Below, in pieces: positions 53,091 to 60,668 of a DNA stretch of 64,000 bases (the stretch's first letter is position 1; each line of letters opens with the position of its first letter). Made by a program: the position numbers and the translations under genes. The DNA is taken from NCBI RefSeq assembly GCF_017968885.1, contig NZ_CP072913.1, positions 1,472,001-1,536,000 on the forward strand. Reading direction: 5' to 3'. The notes below the pieces were generated by a model that did no database searches, was not told the DNA's origin, and saw only the letters and a program-made list of their open reading frames with translations. Origin of the DNA: Pseudomonas sp. Tri1. Lineage in GTDB: Bacteria > Pseudomonadota > Gammaproteobacteria > Pseudomonadales > Pseudomonadaceae.

Positions 53091-54455
53091 ATGAGCGAAC
53101 GACCGGGCAATCAGCTGTTCGATGCCTACTTCACCGCCCGCGACATGCGCGAGGTGTTCTGCGATGCGGGCCGGGTCCAGGCTATGCTGGATGTCGAGGC
53201 GGCATTGGCTCGGGCCGAGGCGCGGGTGGGATTGATTCCCCAGCGCGCGGTGGCGCCGATCGAGAATGCCTGTCGTGCCCAGTTGTACGATTTTTCGGCG
53301 TTGGGCGAAGCGATTGCCAGCGCCGGCAATTCGGCGATCCCCTTGGTCAAGGCGTTGGGCAAGCGCATCGCCAGCGAGGACGCCGAAGCCGAGCGCTATG
53401 TGCACCTGGGCGCTACCAGCCAGGACGTGATGGACAGCGGGCTGGTACTGCAACTGCGCCAAGCCTTGACGCTGATCGAGGACGAGCTGGCGCAACTGGC
53501 CGTCACCCTGGCCCGCCAAGCCGAACGTTACGCTGCCACGCCGCTGGCCGGGCGCACCTGGCTGCAGCATGCCACGCCGGTGACACTGGGGATGAAAATC
53601 GCCGGTTGGCTGGGGGCGATCACTCGCAGCCGCCAACGTCTGAAAGAGCTCAAGCCGCGCTTGCTGGTGCTGCAATTTGGTGGCGCCTCCGGAACGCTCG
53701 CCGCATTGGGTGAGCAGGCCCTGCCCATCGCCGAAGCCTTGGCTGCCGAGCTGCAACTGAGCCTGCCGGAACAGCCGTGGCACACCCAGCGCGATCGTCT
53801 GGTGGAGTTCGGTTCGGTGCTGGGTTTGATCGCCGGCAGCTTGGGCAAGTTGGGGCGCGACATCAGCCTATTGATGCAAACCGAGGCCGGCGAAGCCTTC
53901 GAACCGTCGGCGCCGGGCAAGGGCGGTTCCTCGACCATGCCGCACAAGCGCAATCCAGTGGGCGCGGCGGTGCTGATCGGCGCGGCGACGCGGGTGCCTG
54001 GTTTGTTGTCGACGTTGTTCAGCGCCATGCCTCAGGAACATGAGCGCAGCCTGGGCCTGTGGCACGCCGAATGGGAAACCTTGCCGGAGATCTGCTGCCT
54101 GGTATCCGGTGCCCTGCAACAGGCGCGGTTGTTGGCTGATGGGCTGGAAGTCGACGCAGCGCGCATGGCCCGCAACCTGGAACTGACCCAGGGGTTGGTG
54201 CTGGCCGAAGCGGTGAGCATCGTCCTGGCCCAGCGTGTCGGGCGTGACACTGCGCATCATCTGTTGGAGCAATGTTGCAAGCGCGCGGTGGCCGAGCAAC
54301 GGCATTTGCGCGCCGTGCTGGGGGATGAACCCCAGGTCACCGCGCAGCTGTCCGCCGCCGAAATCGATCATCTACTCAACCCCGCCCACTACCTCGGCCA
54401 GGCCCAGACCTGGGTCGCCCGGGCGGTGGCCGAACACCTTGCCTTGAACGCCTGA
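53091..54455 (+). CDS. pcaB: 3-carboxy-cis,cis-muconate cycloisomerase
   Basis: This 454-residue enzyme of the aspartase/fumarase superfamily lactonises 3-carboxymuconate to 4-carboxymuconolactone. The superfamily signature GKGGSSTMPHKRNPVGAAVL lies near residue 280. The N-terminal HLGATSQDVMDSGLVLQLRQ and WLQHATPVTLGMKIAGWLG correspond to the other two conserved regions. The ATG follows AAGGACTGTTT. Its stop is 12 bp before pcaD. It is part of pcaTBDC. Confidence 0.95.
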   Translation: MSERPGNQLFDAYFTARDMREVFCDAGRVQAMLDVEAALARAEARVGLIPQRAVAPIENACRAQLYDFSALGEAIASAGNSAIPLVKALGKRIASEDAEAERYVHLGATSQDVMDSGLVLQLRQALTLIEDELAQLAVTLARQAERYAATPLAGRTWLQHATPVTLGMKIAGWLGAITRSRQRLKELKPRLLVLQFGGASGTLAALGEQALPIAEALAAELQLSLPEQPWHTQRDRLVEFGSVLGLIAGSLGKLGRDISLLMQTEAGEAFEPSAPGKGGSSTMPHKRNPVGAAVLIGAATRVPGLLSTLFSAMPQEHERSLGLWHAEWETLPEICCLVSGALQQARLLADGLEVDAARMARNLELTQGLVLAEAVSIVLAQRVGRDTAHHLLEQCCKRAVAEQRHLRAVLGDEPQVTAQLSAAEIDHLLNPAHYLGQAQTWVARAVAEHLALNA

Positions 54456-54467
54456 AAGGAGATTGTT

Positions 54468-55268
54468 GTGGGATTCGTCAAACTCGCCGAAGGCGATCTG
54501 AATTACCGATTGGACGGGCCGCAAGACGCCCCGGTGCTGGTGCTCTCCAACTCCCTGGGCACCGACCTGCACATGTGGGACCCACAGGTCCCGGCCTTCA
54601 GCGAACACTTTCGTGTGTTGCGCTTCGACACCCGCGGCCATGGCCAGTCGCTGGTCACCGAAGGACCGTACAGCATCGAACAACTGGGGCGCGATGTGCT
54701 GGCGATGCTTGATCAGTTGAACATCGACAAGGTGCATTTCTGTGGTTTGTCCATGGGCGGGTTGATCGGCCAATGGCTGGGGATCAATGCCGGTGAGCGG
54801 CTACACAAACTGGTGGTGTGCAACACTGCCGCCAAGATCGGCGATCCCTCGGTGTGGAACCCACGCATCGAAGCCGTGCTGCGTGATGGCCAGGCCGCGA
54901 TGGTAGCGTTGCGCGATGCCTCGATTGCCCGTTGGTTTACCCCCGACTTTGCCGAGGCGCAGCCTGCGACGGCGAAAAAAATCACCGACATGCTCGCCGC
55001 CACTTCGCCCCAGGGTTATGCGGCCAACTGTGCAGCGGTGCGTGATGCCGATTTTCGCGAGCAACTGTCGTCGATCCGCGTACCGCTGTTGGTGATCGCT
55101 GGCACCGAAGATGCCGTGACGCCGCCGTCGGGTGGGCACTTTATCCAGGAGCGGGTCAGCGGTGCCGAGTACGCCGAGTTCTACGCCGCGCACCTGTCCA
55201 ATGTCCAGGCCGGCGCCGCGTTCAGCGCGCGGGTGCTGGATTTCCTGCTTGATTCTGGCCGCGCCTGA
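54468..55268 (+). CDS. pcaD: 3-oxoadipate enol-lactonase
   Basis: This 266-residue alpha/beta hydrolase hydrolyses 3-oxoadipate enol-lactone to 3-oxoadipate. The start is a GTG (MGFVKLAEGDLNYRLDGPQD) with AAAGGAGATTG upstream. LSNSLGTDLHMWDPQ supplies the oxyanion region, HFCGLSMGGLIGQWLG the nucleophile Ser, and VIAGTEDAVTPPSGGHF the acid; the histidine is in YAAHLSNVQ. It is followed 10 bp later by pcaC as a separate gene; in several bacteria the two are fused as PcaL. Confidence 0.95.
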   Translation: MGFVKLAEGDLNYRLDGPQDAPVLVLSNSLGTDLHMWDPQVPAFSEHFRVLRFDTRGHGQSLVTEGPYSIEQLGRDVLAMLDQLNIDKVHFCGLSMGGLIGQWLGINAGERLHKLVVCNTAAKIGDPSVWNPRIEAVLRDGQAAMVALRDASIARWFTPDFAEAQPATAKKITDMLAATSPQGYAANCAAVRDADFREQLSSIRVPLLVIAGTEDAVTPPSGGHFIQERVSGAEYAEFYAAHLSNVQAGAAFSARVLDFLLDSGRA

Positions 55269-55278
55269 GGAGTTTTCT

Positions 55279-55671
55279 GTGGACGAGAAACAACGTTACG
55301 ACGAAGGCATGCAAGTGCGCCGCGCGGTGCTGGGCGATGCCCACGTTGACCGTAGCCTCAATGCCCTGACTGAGTTCAACAGCGAATTCCAGGAAATGAT
55401 TACCCGCCATGCCTGGGGCGACATCTGGACCCGCCCGGGCCTGCCGCGCCATACCCGCAGCCTGATTACCATTGCCATGCTGATCGGCATGAACCGCAAC
55501 GAAGAACTCAAACTGCATTTACGCGCCGCCGCCAACAACGGCGTGAGCCGCAGCGAGATCAAGGAAGTGATCATGCAGAGCGCTATCTACTGCGGCATTC
55601 CGGCGGCCAACGCCACCTTCCACCTGGCCGAATCGGTGTGGGACGAACTGGGTATCGAATCACGGTCTTAA
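55279..55671 (+). CDS. pcaC: 4-carboxymuconolactone decarboxylase
   Basis: This 130-residue AhpD-like-fold protein converts 4-carboxymuconolactone to 3-oxoadipate enol-lactone. The GTG start (MDEKQRYDEGMQVRRAVLGD) follows GAGGAGTTTTCT. Family features are HAWGDIWTRPGLPRHTRSLI and ELKLHLRAAANNGVSRSEIK, then QSAIYCGIPAANATFHLAES. It is the last gene of the pca locus, ending just before the REP array. Confidence 0.96.
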   Translation: MDEKQRYDEGMQVRRAVLGDAHVDRSLNALTEFNSEFQEMITRHAWGDIWTRPGLPRHTRSLITIAMLIGMNRNEELKLHLRAAANNGVSRSEIKEVIMQSAIYCGIPAANATFHLAESVWDELGIESRS

Positions 55672-55690
55672 CATCCACCCACAAATCCCC

Positions 55691-56042
55691 TGTGGGAGCG
55701 AGCTTGCTCGCGAAAGCGCTGGGTCAGCTTGCGACGATGTTGAATGTGATGACGTCATCGCGAGCAGGCTCGCTCCCACATTGATCTGGTCACCGGATCT
55801 GCATCCACCCCAAAAATCCCATGTGGGAGCGAGCTTGCTCGCGAAAGCGCTGGGTCAGCTTGCGACGATGTTGAATGTGATGACGTCATCGCGAGCAGGC
55901 TCGCTCCCACATTGATCTGGTCACCGGATCTGCATCCACCCCAAAAATCCCCTGTGGGAGCGAGCTTGCTCGCGAAAGCGCTGGGTCATCTTGCATCGAT
56001 CTTGAATGAGATGACGCCATCGCGAGCAAGCTCGCTCCCACA
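55691..56042. repeat. Tandem array of three REP pairs with a 131-bp period
   Basis: REP pairs begin at 55691, 55822 and 55953, exactly 131 bp apart. The first two 131-bp units are almost identical, including the AACATCGTCGC-type spacer and the linker TTGATCTGGTCACCGGATCT. The third pair's inner part has diverged. It lies between the convergent pcaC and OprD-porin genes. Confidence 0.95.
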
Positions 56043-56070
56043 CCGGTACAGCCTCCACCCATGTTGGTTT

Positions 56071-57324
56071 TTACAGCAAGCTGATCGGATAGCTGACGAT
56101 CAACCGGTTTTCATCGAACTCATTGGTGCCGTAATCCCGGCGCATCGTCGAGTTACGCCACTTCACATTCAGACTCTTCAGCACACCGCTCTGCACGGTA
56201 TAAGCCAGCTCACTTTCCCGGCCCCATTCCTTGCCATCGTCAACCGTGGCGGTGTGCACGTTGTCGCCGCTGATATAGCGGTTCATCAGGGTCAAGCCCG
56301 GCACGCCGACGGCGGCGAAGTTGAAGTCATGGCGCAGTTGCCAGGATTTTTCCTTGGCGTTGTCGTAGCTGGAGTTGTAGCTGTCGTTGGCCAGGGTGCC
56401 GCCGCTGGTGCCGTTGACGCGCATCCAGGCATCATCGCCGCTGACTTTCTGCAGGCCGACGTAGAAGGTGTTGCCACCGTATTTGGCCGAGAGCAGGGCG
56501 AACGCGGTTTTGTTGTCCAGGTCGCCGGCCAGGGCGCTGCCGTCTTCCTTGCCGATGAAGTAGCCAAGGTTGGCGCCCAGGGTCCAGTCGCCGATGGGCT
56601 GGCTGTGGGTCAGGTTGAAGTATTGTTGCTGGTAGATGTCGGACAGTTCCGAATACCAGACGCCGACCTGGGTACGCTTTTCGTTGAAGGCATATTCGCC
56701 GCCGCCAAAGTTGAAACGGTCGGAGGTGAACGCGCCACGGCCGTTCATTGACATGTCTTCCATGCTCGCGTCGTTGCGCGGGCTGTTGGCGCGGAACTGA
56801 CCACCGTACAGGGTCAGGCCGCTGATTTCCGTGGAGGTGACCTGGCCGCCACGGAAGGTTTGTGGCAGGGAACGACCGTCGTCGGAGCGCAGGATCGGTA
56901 GCACCGGCATCCATTCGCCGACCTTCAGCTCAGTCTTCGATACCTTGGCCTTGAGGGCCACGCCCAGGCGACCGAAGTCATCGGCAGGGCGACCGTCGTC
57001 ATGCACGGGCAGCAACTGGGTGCCGGCGGTGCCGCGACCACCATCAAGCTTGACCGAGTACATGCCCAGCACATCGACACCGAAGCCGACCGTGCCCTGG
57101 GTGAAGCCAGACTTGGCGTCGAGGATGAAACTCTGCGTCCATTCCTCGGCTTTGCCCTGGGTGGCATTCGAGTTGGTGAAGTTGCGGTTGAAGTAGAAGT
57201 TGCGCAGGTTCAGCGTGGCTTTAGCATCTTCGACAAACCCCGACTCTGCGGCCAGGACGGGCAGGGCGGTACTGGTCAGGGCTACGGCAATGAGGCTGGG
57301 GAACAAGTGCTGTGTGGGTTTCAT
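56071..57324 (-). CDS. OprD family outer-membrane porin (probable aromatic-acid uptake)
   Basis: This 417-residue, 18-stranded beta-barrel type porin has the signal peptide MKPTQHLFPSLIAVALTSTA (cleaved after VLAAE). ESGFVEDAKATLNLRNFYFN is the standard N-terminal OprD start, GTVGFGVDVLGMYSVKLDGG and GNTFYVGLQKVSGDDAWMRV are family strands, and the C-terminus ends in an aliphatic strand (NRLIVSYPISLL). Members facilitate diffusion of carboxylates, amino acids or aromatic acids. The location beside the pca cluster suggests protocatechuate or 4-hydroxybenzoate, like P. putida PcaP/BenF-type porins; this is inference. It points toward the pca genes, so it has its own promoter. Confidence 0.9.
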   Translation of the reverse strand: MKPTQHLFPSLIAVALTSTALPVLAAESGFVEDAKATLNLRNFYFNRNFTNSNATQGKAEEWTQSFILDAKSGFTQGTVGFGVDVLGMYSVKLDGGRGTAGTQLLPVHDDGRPADDFGRLGVALKAKVSKTELKVGEWMPVLPILRSDDGRSLPQTFRGGQVTSTEISGLTLYGGQFRANSPRNDASMEDMSMNGRGAFTSDRFNFGGGEYAFNEKRTQVGVWYSELSDIYQQQYFNLTHSQPIGDWTLGANLGYFIGKEDGSALAGDLDNKTAFALLSAKYGGNTFYVGLQKVSGDDAWMRVNGTSGGTLANDSYNSSYDNAKEKSWQLRHDFNFAAVGVPGLTLMNRYISGDNVHTATVDDGKEWGRESELAYTVQSGVLKSLNVKWRNSTMRRDYGTNEFDENRLIVSYPISLL

Positions 57325-57964
57325 GGGCGTGTCTCTAATTGTTGTGGGCGAAGCGAGTCGTTGCCGCAACCTTGGGTTGCAGACGGTGCGGTGGATCTGG
57401 GCGCTCTGTTGATCAGCCGGACGAAGTAGGGCGTGTGGGCATGGCGTCGAACCTGTTGTTATTAGTTTTGTGCGAGCGATGGTGAAGGGCCGCCTGGGAT
57501 CGGTTCAATTGCTGTTTGCGGGTTTTGGGCGATTATCGAACGGCAAAAAAAGGCCGATTGGCTGGATGAAGAACCTGTGGGAGCGAGCTTGCTCGCGATG
57601 GCGGCCTGTCAGTTGGCCTTGCTCTTGTTGACTGAGTACATATCCGTTTTCGCGGTAACGGCGACTTAGGGTTTCGCCCTTACGGCGAGTCACTTTCGAA
57701 AAGCGCGAAAGTAACCAAAGCGCTTCTGCCCCACCACTCGGCACCTCGCCTAGGCTCGGTGTGCCCTCACTCCGGCATTGCTCCGTGGGCCCGCCGCGAA
57801 GGGCCATCCATGGCCCAGCGCGGCTATCCCGGCATCCATGCCGGGATGCCCACTCCACAATGCCTGCGTTCGGCCATCGTGGTTAACGGGGCGCCCGAGA
57901 TCAACGTCCACCGCGAGGCGGCCTGACAGCCGGCCTAGTTCTCCCGGTCGTACTCCGATCCCAT

Positions 57965-58054
57965 TGTGGGAGCGAGCCTGCTCGCGATAGCGGAGGGTCA
58001 GTTTGTGGTGGTGTTGGATGTGCTGGCGTCATCGCGAGCAAGCTCGCTCCCACA
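57965..58054. repeat. REP pair inside the mirror island (first)
   Basis: The arms TGTGGGAGCGAGCCTGCTCG and GAGCAAGCTCGCTCCCACA lie in the centre between the two 300-bp elements. Confidence 0.9.
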
Positions 58055-58098
58055 GGTTTTTGTATCGTGTGCGAATGTTGTGAACACCCGCAAACCTA

Positions 58099-58188
58099 TG
58101 TGGGAGCGAGCCTGCTCGCGATAGTGTAGGGTCAGTTTGCGGCGATGTTGGATGTGCTGGCCTCTTCGCGTTCAAGCCCGCTCCCACA
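58099..58188. repeat. REP pair inside the mirror island (second)
   Basis: The left arm is intact; the right arm is diverged (GTTCAAGCCCGCTCCCACA). The spacer shares TGTTGGATGTGCTGGC with the first central pair, suggesting duplication. Confidence 0.85.
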
Positions 58189-58783
58189 GGAGAAACGCGG
58201 TCCCACCAAGAATCAGGTCGGCTCTAAGGCCGCCTCGTGGTGGACGTTGATCTCGGGCGCCCCGTTAACCACGATGGCCGCACGCAGGCATTGCGCAGTG
58301 GGCACCTCGGCATGGATGCCGAGGTAGCCGCGCTGGGCCATGGATGGCCCTTCGCGGCGGGCCCACGGAGCAATGCCGGAGTGCGGGCATGCCGAGCCTA
58401 GGCGAGGCACCGAGTGGTGGGGCAGAAGCGCTTTGCTTACTTTCGACTGGGCCGGCTTCCGCGCTTTTCGAAAGTGAGTCGCTGTAAAAGCGAAACCATA
58501 AGTCGCCGTTATCGCGAAAACGGATATGTACTCAGTCAACAACATTCAGGCCGGCTGTCAGGCCGCCATCGCGAGCAAGCTCGCTCCCACAAGTTTTGTG
58601 GCCGGTCTGACAGACGCGGCGATTTTTCCGACGAGGTTTTAAGGTTGCTGCTCGGAAGCGGCATCTCTAGCTTGTTCGTGTCGCTGCCCATCCAGCGACC
58701 GGGACTGCAAGCCCGCCGAATTTGTTAGGCGCCAGCGCCCGGACCCAACGTTTCGGGCATCCAATTGATGCAGGAGCGCCGTT

Positions 58784-59134
58784 ATGAAAAAACATCACCC
58801 TTCTTCGCCGTCAGAGAGCACCTTCCCCTACAACGACCCCGATCCAGAAAAGCTCCAAGAGGCCGCAGACCGAGCACTCGATTACCATCTGGGCACCCAC
58901 CCTGATCCCAAACCCAAAACCTCAACTCAAGTTTTCACTGTCATCGATACCCTCGACACCGAGTGTCTACTGGCGAACCTCAGCGAAACCCTGGCCTCGG
59001 CCAGTGCCATGGTCAGCGACCTGGCGTTCGATCTGAAAGGCTCTCGGCGGCATGTCGCACTAGGCGTGGCACAGATGATTGAATTGAGTGAGTTGTTGGC
59101 CAATCGAGCGCTGGATATCGTCGACCTGCGTTAA
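58784..59134 (+). CDS. DUF6124 (formerly DUF3077) family protein
   Basis: This 116-residue protein begins MKKHHPSSPSESTFPYNDPD, has a Pro-rich N-terminal half, and carries the family's helical C-terminal domain (ECLLANLSETLASASAMVSD, then DLKGSRRHVALGVAQMIELS). DUF6124 proteins are small, often multi-copy Pseudomonas proteins without known function. GGAGCGCCGTT precedes the ATG. It lies between the repeat island and a terminator shared with the efflux operon's end. No function is assigned. Confidence 0.85.
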   Translation: MKKHHPSSPSESTFPYNDPDPEKLQEAADRALDYHLGTHPDPKPKTSTQVFTVIDTLDTECLLANLSETLASASAMVSDLAFDLKGSRRHVALGVAQMIELSELLANRALDIVDLR

Positions 59135-59162
59135 CCCAGTCGCTGTTAAAACACGCACAAAC

Positions 59163-59190
59163 AAAAAGCCCACCTTTCGGTGGGCTTCAT
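59163..59190. terminator. Hairpin terminator between convergent DUF6124 and efflux genes
   Basis: AAAAAGCCCACC-TTTC-GGTGGGCTT forms a strong stem. The A run on the left would serve as a T run for the minus-strand efflux operon, whose stop lies 21 bp away. Confidence 0.85.
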
Positions 59191-59210
59191 GTTCAGCGTT
59201 CAGGCATCTA

Positions 59211-60668
59211 TCAGAACAGCTTCGTCTCTGGCGCTTCTTCTTTCACCGGTTCGTTCTTACCGGTATCGGCATTCCAGCCGCCCCCCAGTGCCTTATACAA
59301 ATTGACCTCGCTGGTCAATTGCGAAAGGCGGTCGGTGATCAGCGATTGTTGGGCGCTGAACAGCTGGCGTTGGGCGTCGAGGAAGGTCAGGTTGCTGTCG
59401 ACGCCGATGCGGTAGCGGCGCTCGGCCAGGCGGTAGTAGTCCTGGTTGGAGGCAACGTAGGCGGTCTGGGCCTGCAACTGTTCGTTGTAGGTCCGGCGTG
59501 CGGCCAGGCCGTCGGAGACTTCCTGGAATGCCGTCTGAATGGCCTTCTCGTAATTGGCGACGTTGATGTCTTTCTGGATTTTGGCGTAATCCAGGCTCGC
59601 CCGCAGGCTGCCGGCGTTGAAGATCGGCAGGTTGATTTGCGGGGCGAAGGTCCAGGTGCCCGAGCCGCCCTTGAACAGGCCGGACAGGTCCGGGCTCAAG
59701 GTGCCGGCGTTGGCCGTCAGGCTGATGCTCGGGAAGAACGCGGCCCGCGCGGCGCCGATGTTGGCGTTGGCGGCCAGCAGGTTGCGTTCGGCCTGGAGGA
59801 TGTCCGGACGACGTTGCAGCAGGTCAGATGGCAACCCGGCCGGTACTTCGCTGAGCAGGTCATCGCTGAGCGGTTTTGTGTTCAGGTTGGCCGGCAGGTT
59901 GGTGCCCAGCAGCAGGGTCAGGCTGTTTTCATCCTGGGCGACCTGGCGGGTGTAGCGCGCCAATTGCACGCGGGCGTTTTCTACCGCCGTGCGCGCCTGG
60001 CTCAGGTCCAGGGCCGAGGCCACGCCGACCTCGGCGCTGCGCGAGGTCAGCTTGAGGCTTTGGTCGTAGGCTCCCAGGGTTTCCTGGGTCAGCTTGAGCA
60101 GTTCCTTGTCGGCCTGCCAGGTCAGGTAGGCGTTGGCCACGTTGGCCACCAGGCTGATCTGGGTGCTACGGCGGGCTTCTTCGGTGGCGAAGTAGCTTTG
60201 CAGCGCTTGTTCGCTCAGGCTGCGAACCCGGCCGAACAGGTCCAGCTCATAGGAACTGATGCCCAGGGTGGCCGAGTAGGAGCTGCTGATGGCTGCTTCA
60301 CCGGTTTGCGACGCGCGCGCCGGCACCCGCTGACGGCTGGCCGAACCGGTGGCCGAGACCGCCGGGAACAGGTCCGCCCGCTGGATGCGGTATTGCGCGG
60401 CGTAGGCATCGATGTTCAGCGCCGCGACCCGCAGGTCGCGGTTGTTTTCCAGGGCGACCTGGATCAGCTGTTGCAGTGCCGGATCATGGAAAAACTGTTT
60501 CCAGCCCTGCTCGGCGGCGGCCTGGCCCGGGGCCTTGGCCGCTTCGTAGGCCGGGCCTTGCGGGTATTGCGCCGCGACCGGTGTTTCGGGCCGCTGATAA
60601 TCGGGGATCAGCGAGCAACCGCTGAGCACGATGGCGGCGATGGTCAGGGAAAGGAGCGACTTGCTCAT
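59211..60668 (-). CDS. emhC: RND efflux outer-membrane channel lipoprotein (OprM/TtgC/EmhC type)
   Basis: This 485-residue TolC-like outer-membrane factor has a lipoprotein signal ([20 protein letters not shown], lipobox Cys18). Both outer-membrane-efflux repeats are present: [20 protein letters not shown] with [20 protein letters not shown], and [20 protein letters not shown] with [20 protein letters not shown]. It forms the exit duct of the tripartite pump. It overlaps the transporter gene by four bases (ATGA). The naming follows P. fluorescens emhABC; oprM, ttgC and arpC are equivalent in other species. The end [20 protein letters not shown] is typical. Confidence 0.93.
   Translation of the reverse strand: MSKSLLSLTIAAIVLSGCSLIPDYQRPETPVAAQYPQGPAYEAAKAPGQAAAEQGWKQFFHDPALQQLIQVALENNRDLRVAALNIDAYAAQYRIQRADLFPAVSATGSASRQRVPARASQTGEAAISSSYSATLGISSYELDLFGRVRSLSEQALQSYFATEEARRSTQISLVANVANAYLTWQADKELLKLTQETLGAYDQSLKLTSRSAEVGVASALDLSQARTAVENARVQLARYTRQVAQDENSLTLLLGTNLPANLNTKPLSDDLLSEVPAGLPSDLLQRRPDILQAERNLLAANANIGAARAAFFPSISLTANAGTLSPDLSGLFKGGSGTWTFAPQINLPIFNAGSLRASLDYAKIQKDINVANYEKAIQTAFQEVSDGLAARRTYNEQLQAQTAYVASNQDYYRLAERRYRIGVDSNLTFLDAQRQLFSAQQSLITDRLSQLTSEVNLYKALGGGWNADTGKNEPVKEEAPETKLF

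Larger units (their letters stand above)
57576..58591. repeat. Mirror-image repeat island: two inverted ~300-bp elements with REPs
   Basis: The left arm at 57576-57922 and the right arm at 58228-58591 are inverted copies of one another with moderate divergence and small indels. Each starts at its outer end with a REP arm (TGTGGGAGCGAGCTTGCTCG) and then GACTGAGTACATATCCGTTT. Further shared blocks are TCACTTTCGAAAAGCGCGAA and GCCTAGGCTCGGTGTGCC, and both end in GTTAACGGGGCGCCCGAGAT. The 305-bp centre holds two further REP pairs. No transposase or credible gene is present; short open frames inside look spurious. Confidence 0.9.

Noticed and set aside
52059..53783. A 574-codon minus-strand frame spanning pcaT and pcaB
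   Set aside because: It crosses two unrelated well-identified genes and the gap between them, which a real gene would not do with such composition.
55691..56042. Possible CRISPR array
   Set aside because: The repeated unit is itself a REP pair with inverted arms. Spacers are not unique (the first two are nearly identical) and there are no cas genes.
58213..58545. 110-codon minus-strand frame inside the mirror island, and a 70-codon plus-strand frame at 57778
   Set aside because: The frames are not kept in the other arm of the inverted repeat despite shared DNA, and there is no domain. They look like chance frames of a repeat that automatic pipelines often annotate.
57576..58591. Insertion sequence
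   Set aside because: No transposase gene or remnants, and no target-site duplication could be recognised by eye; kept only as a repeat structure.
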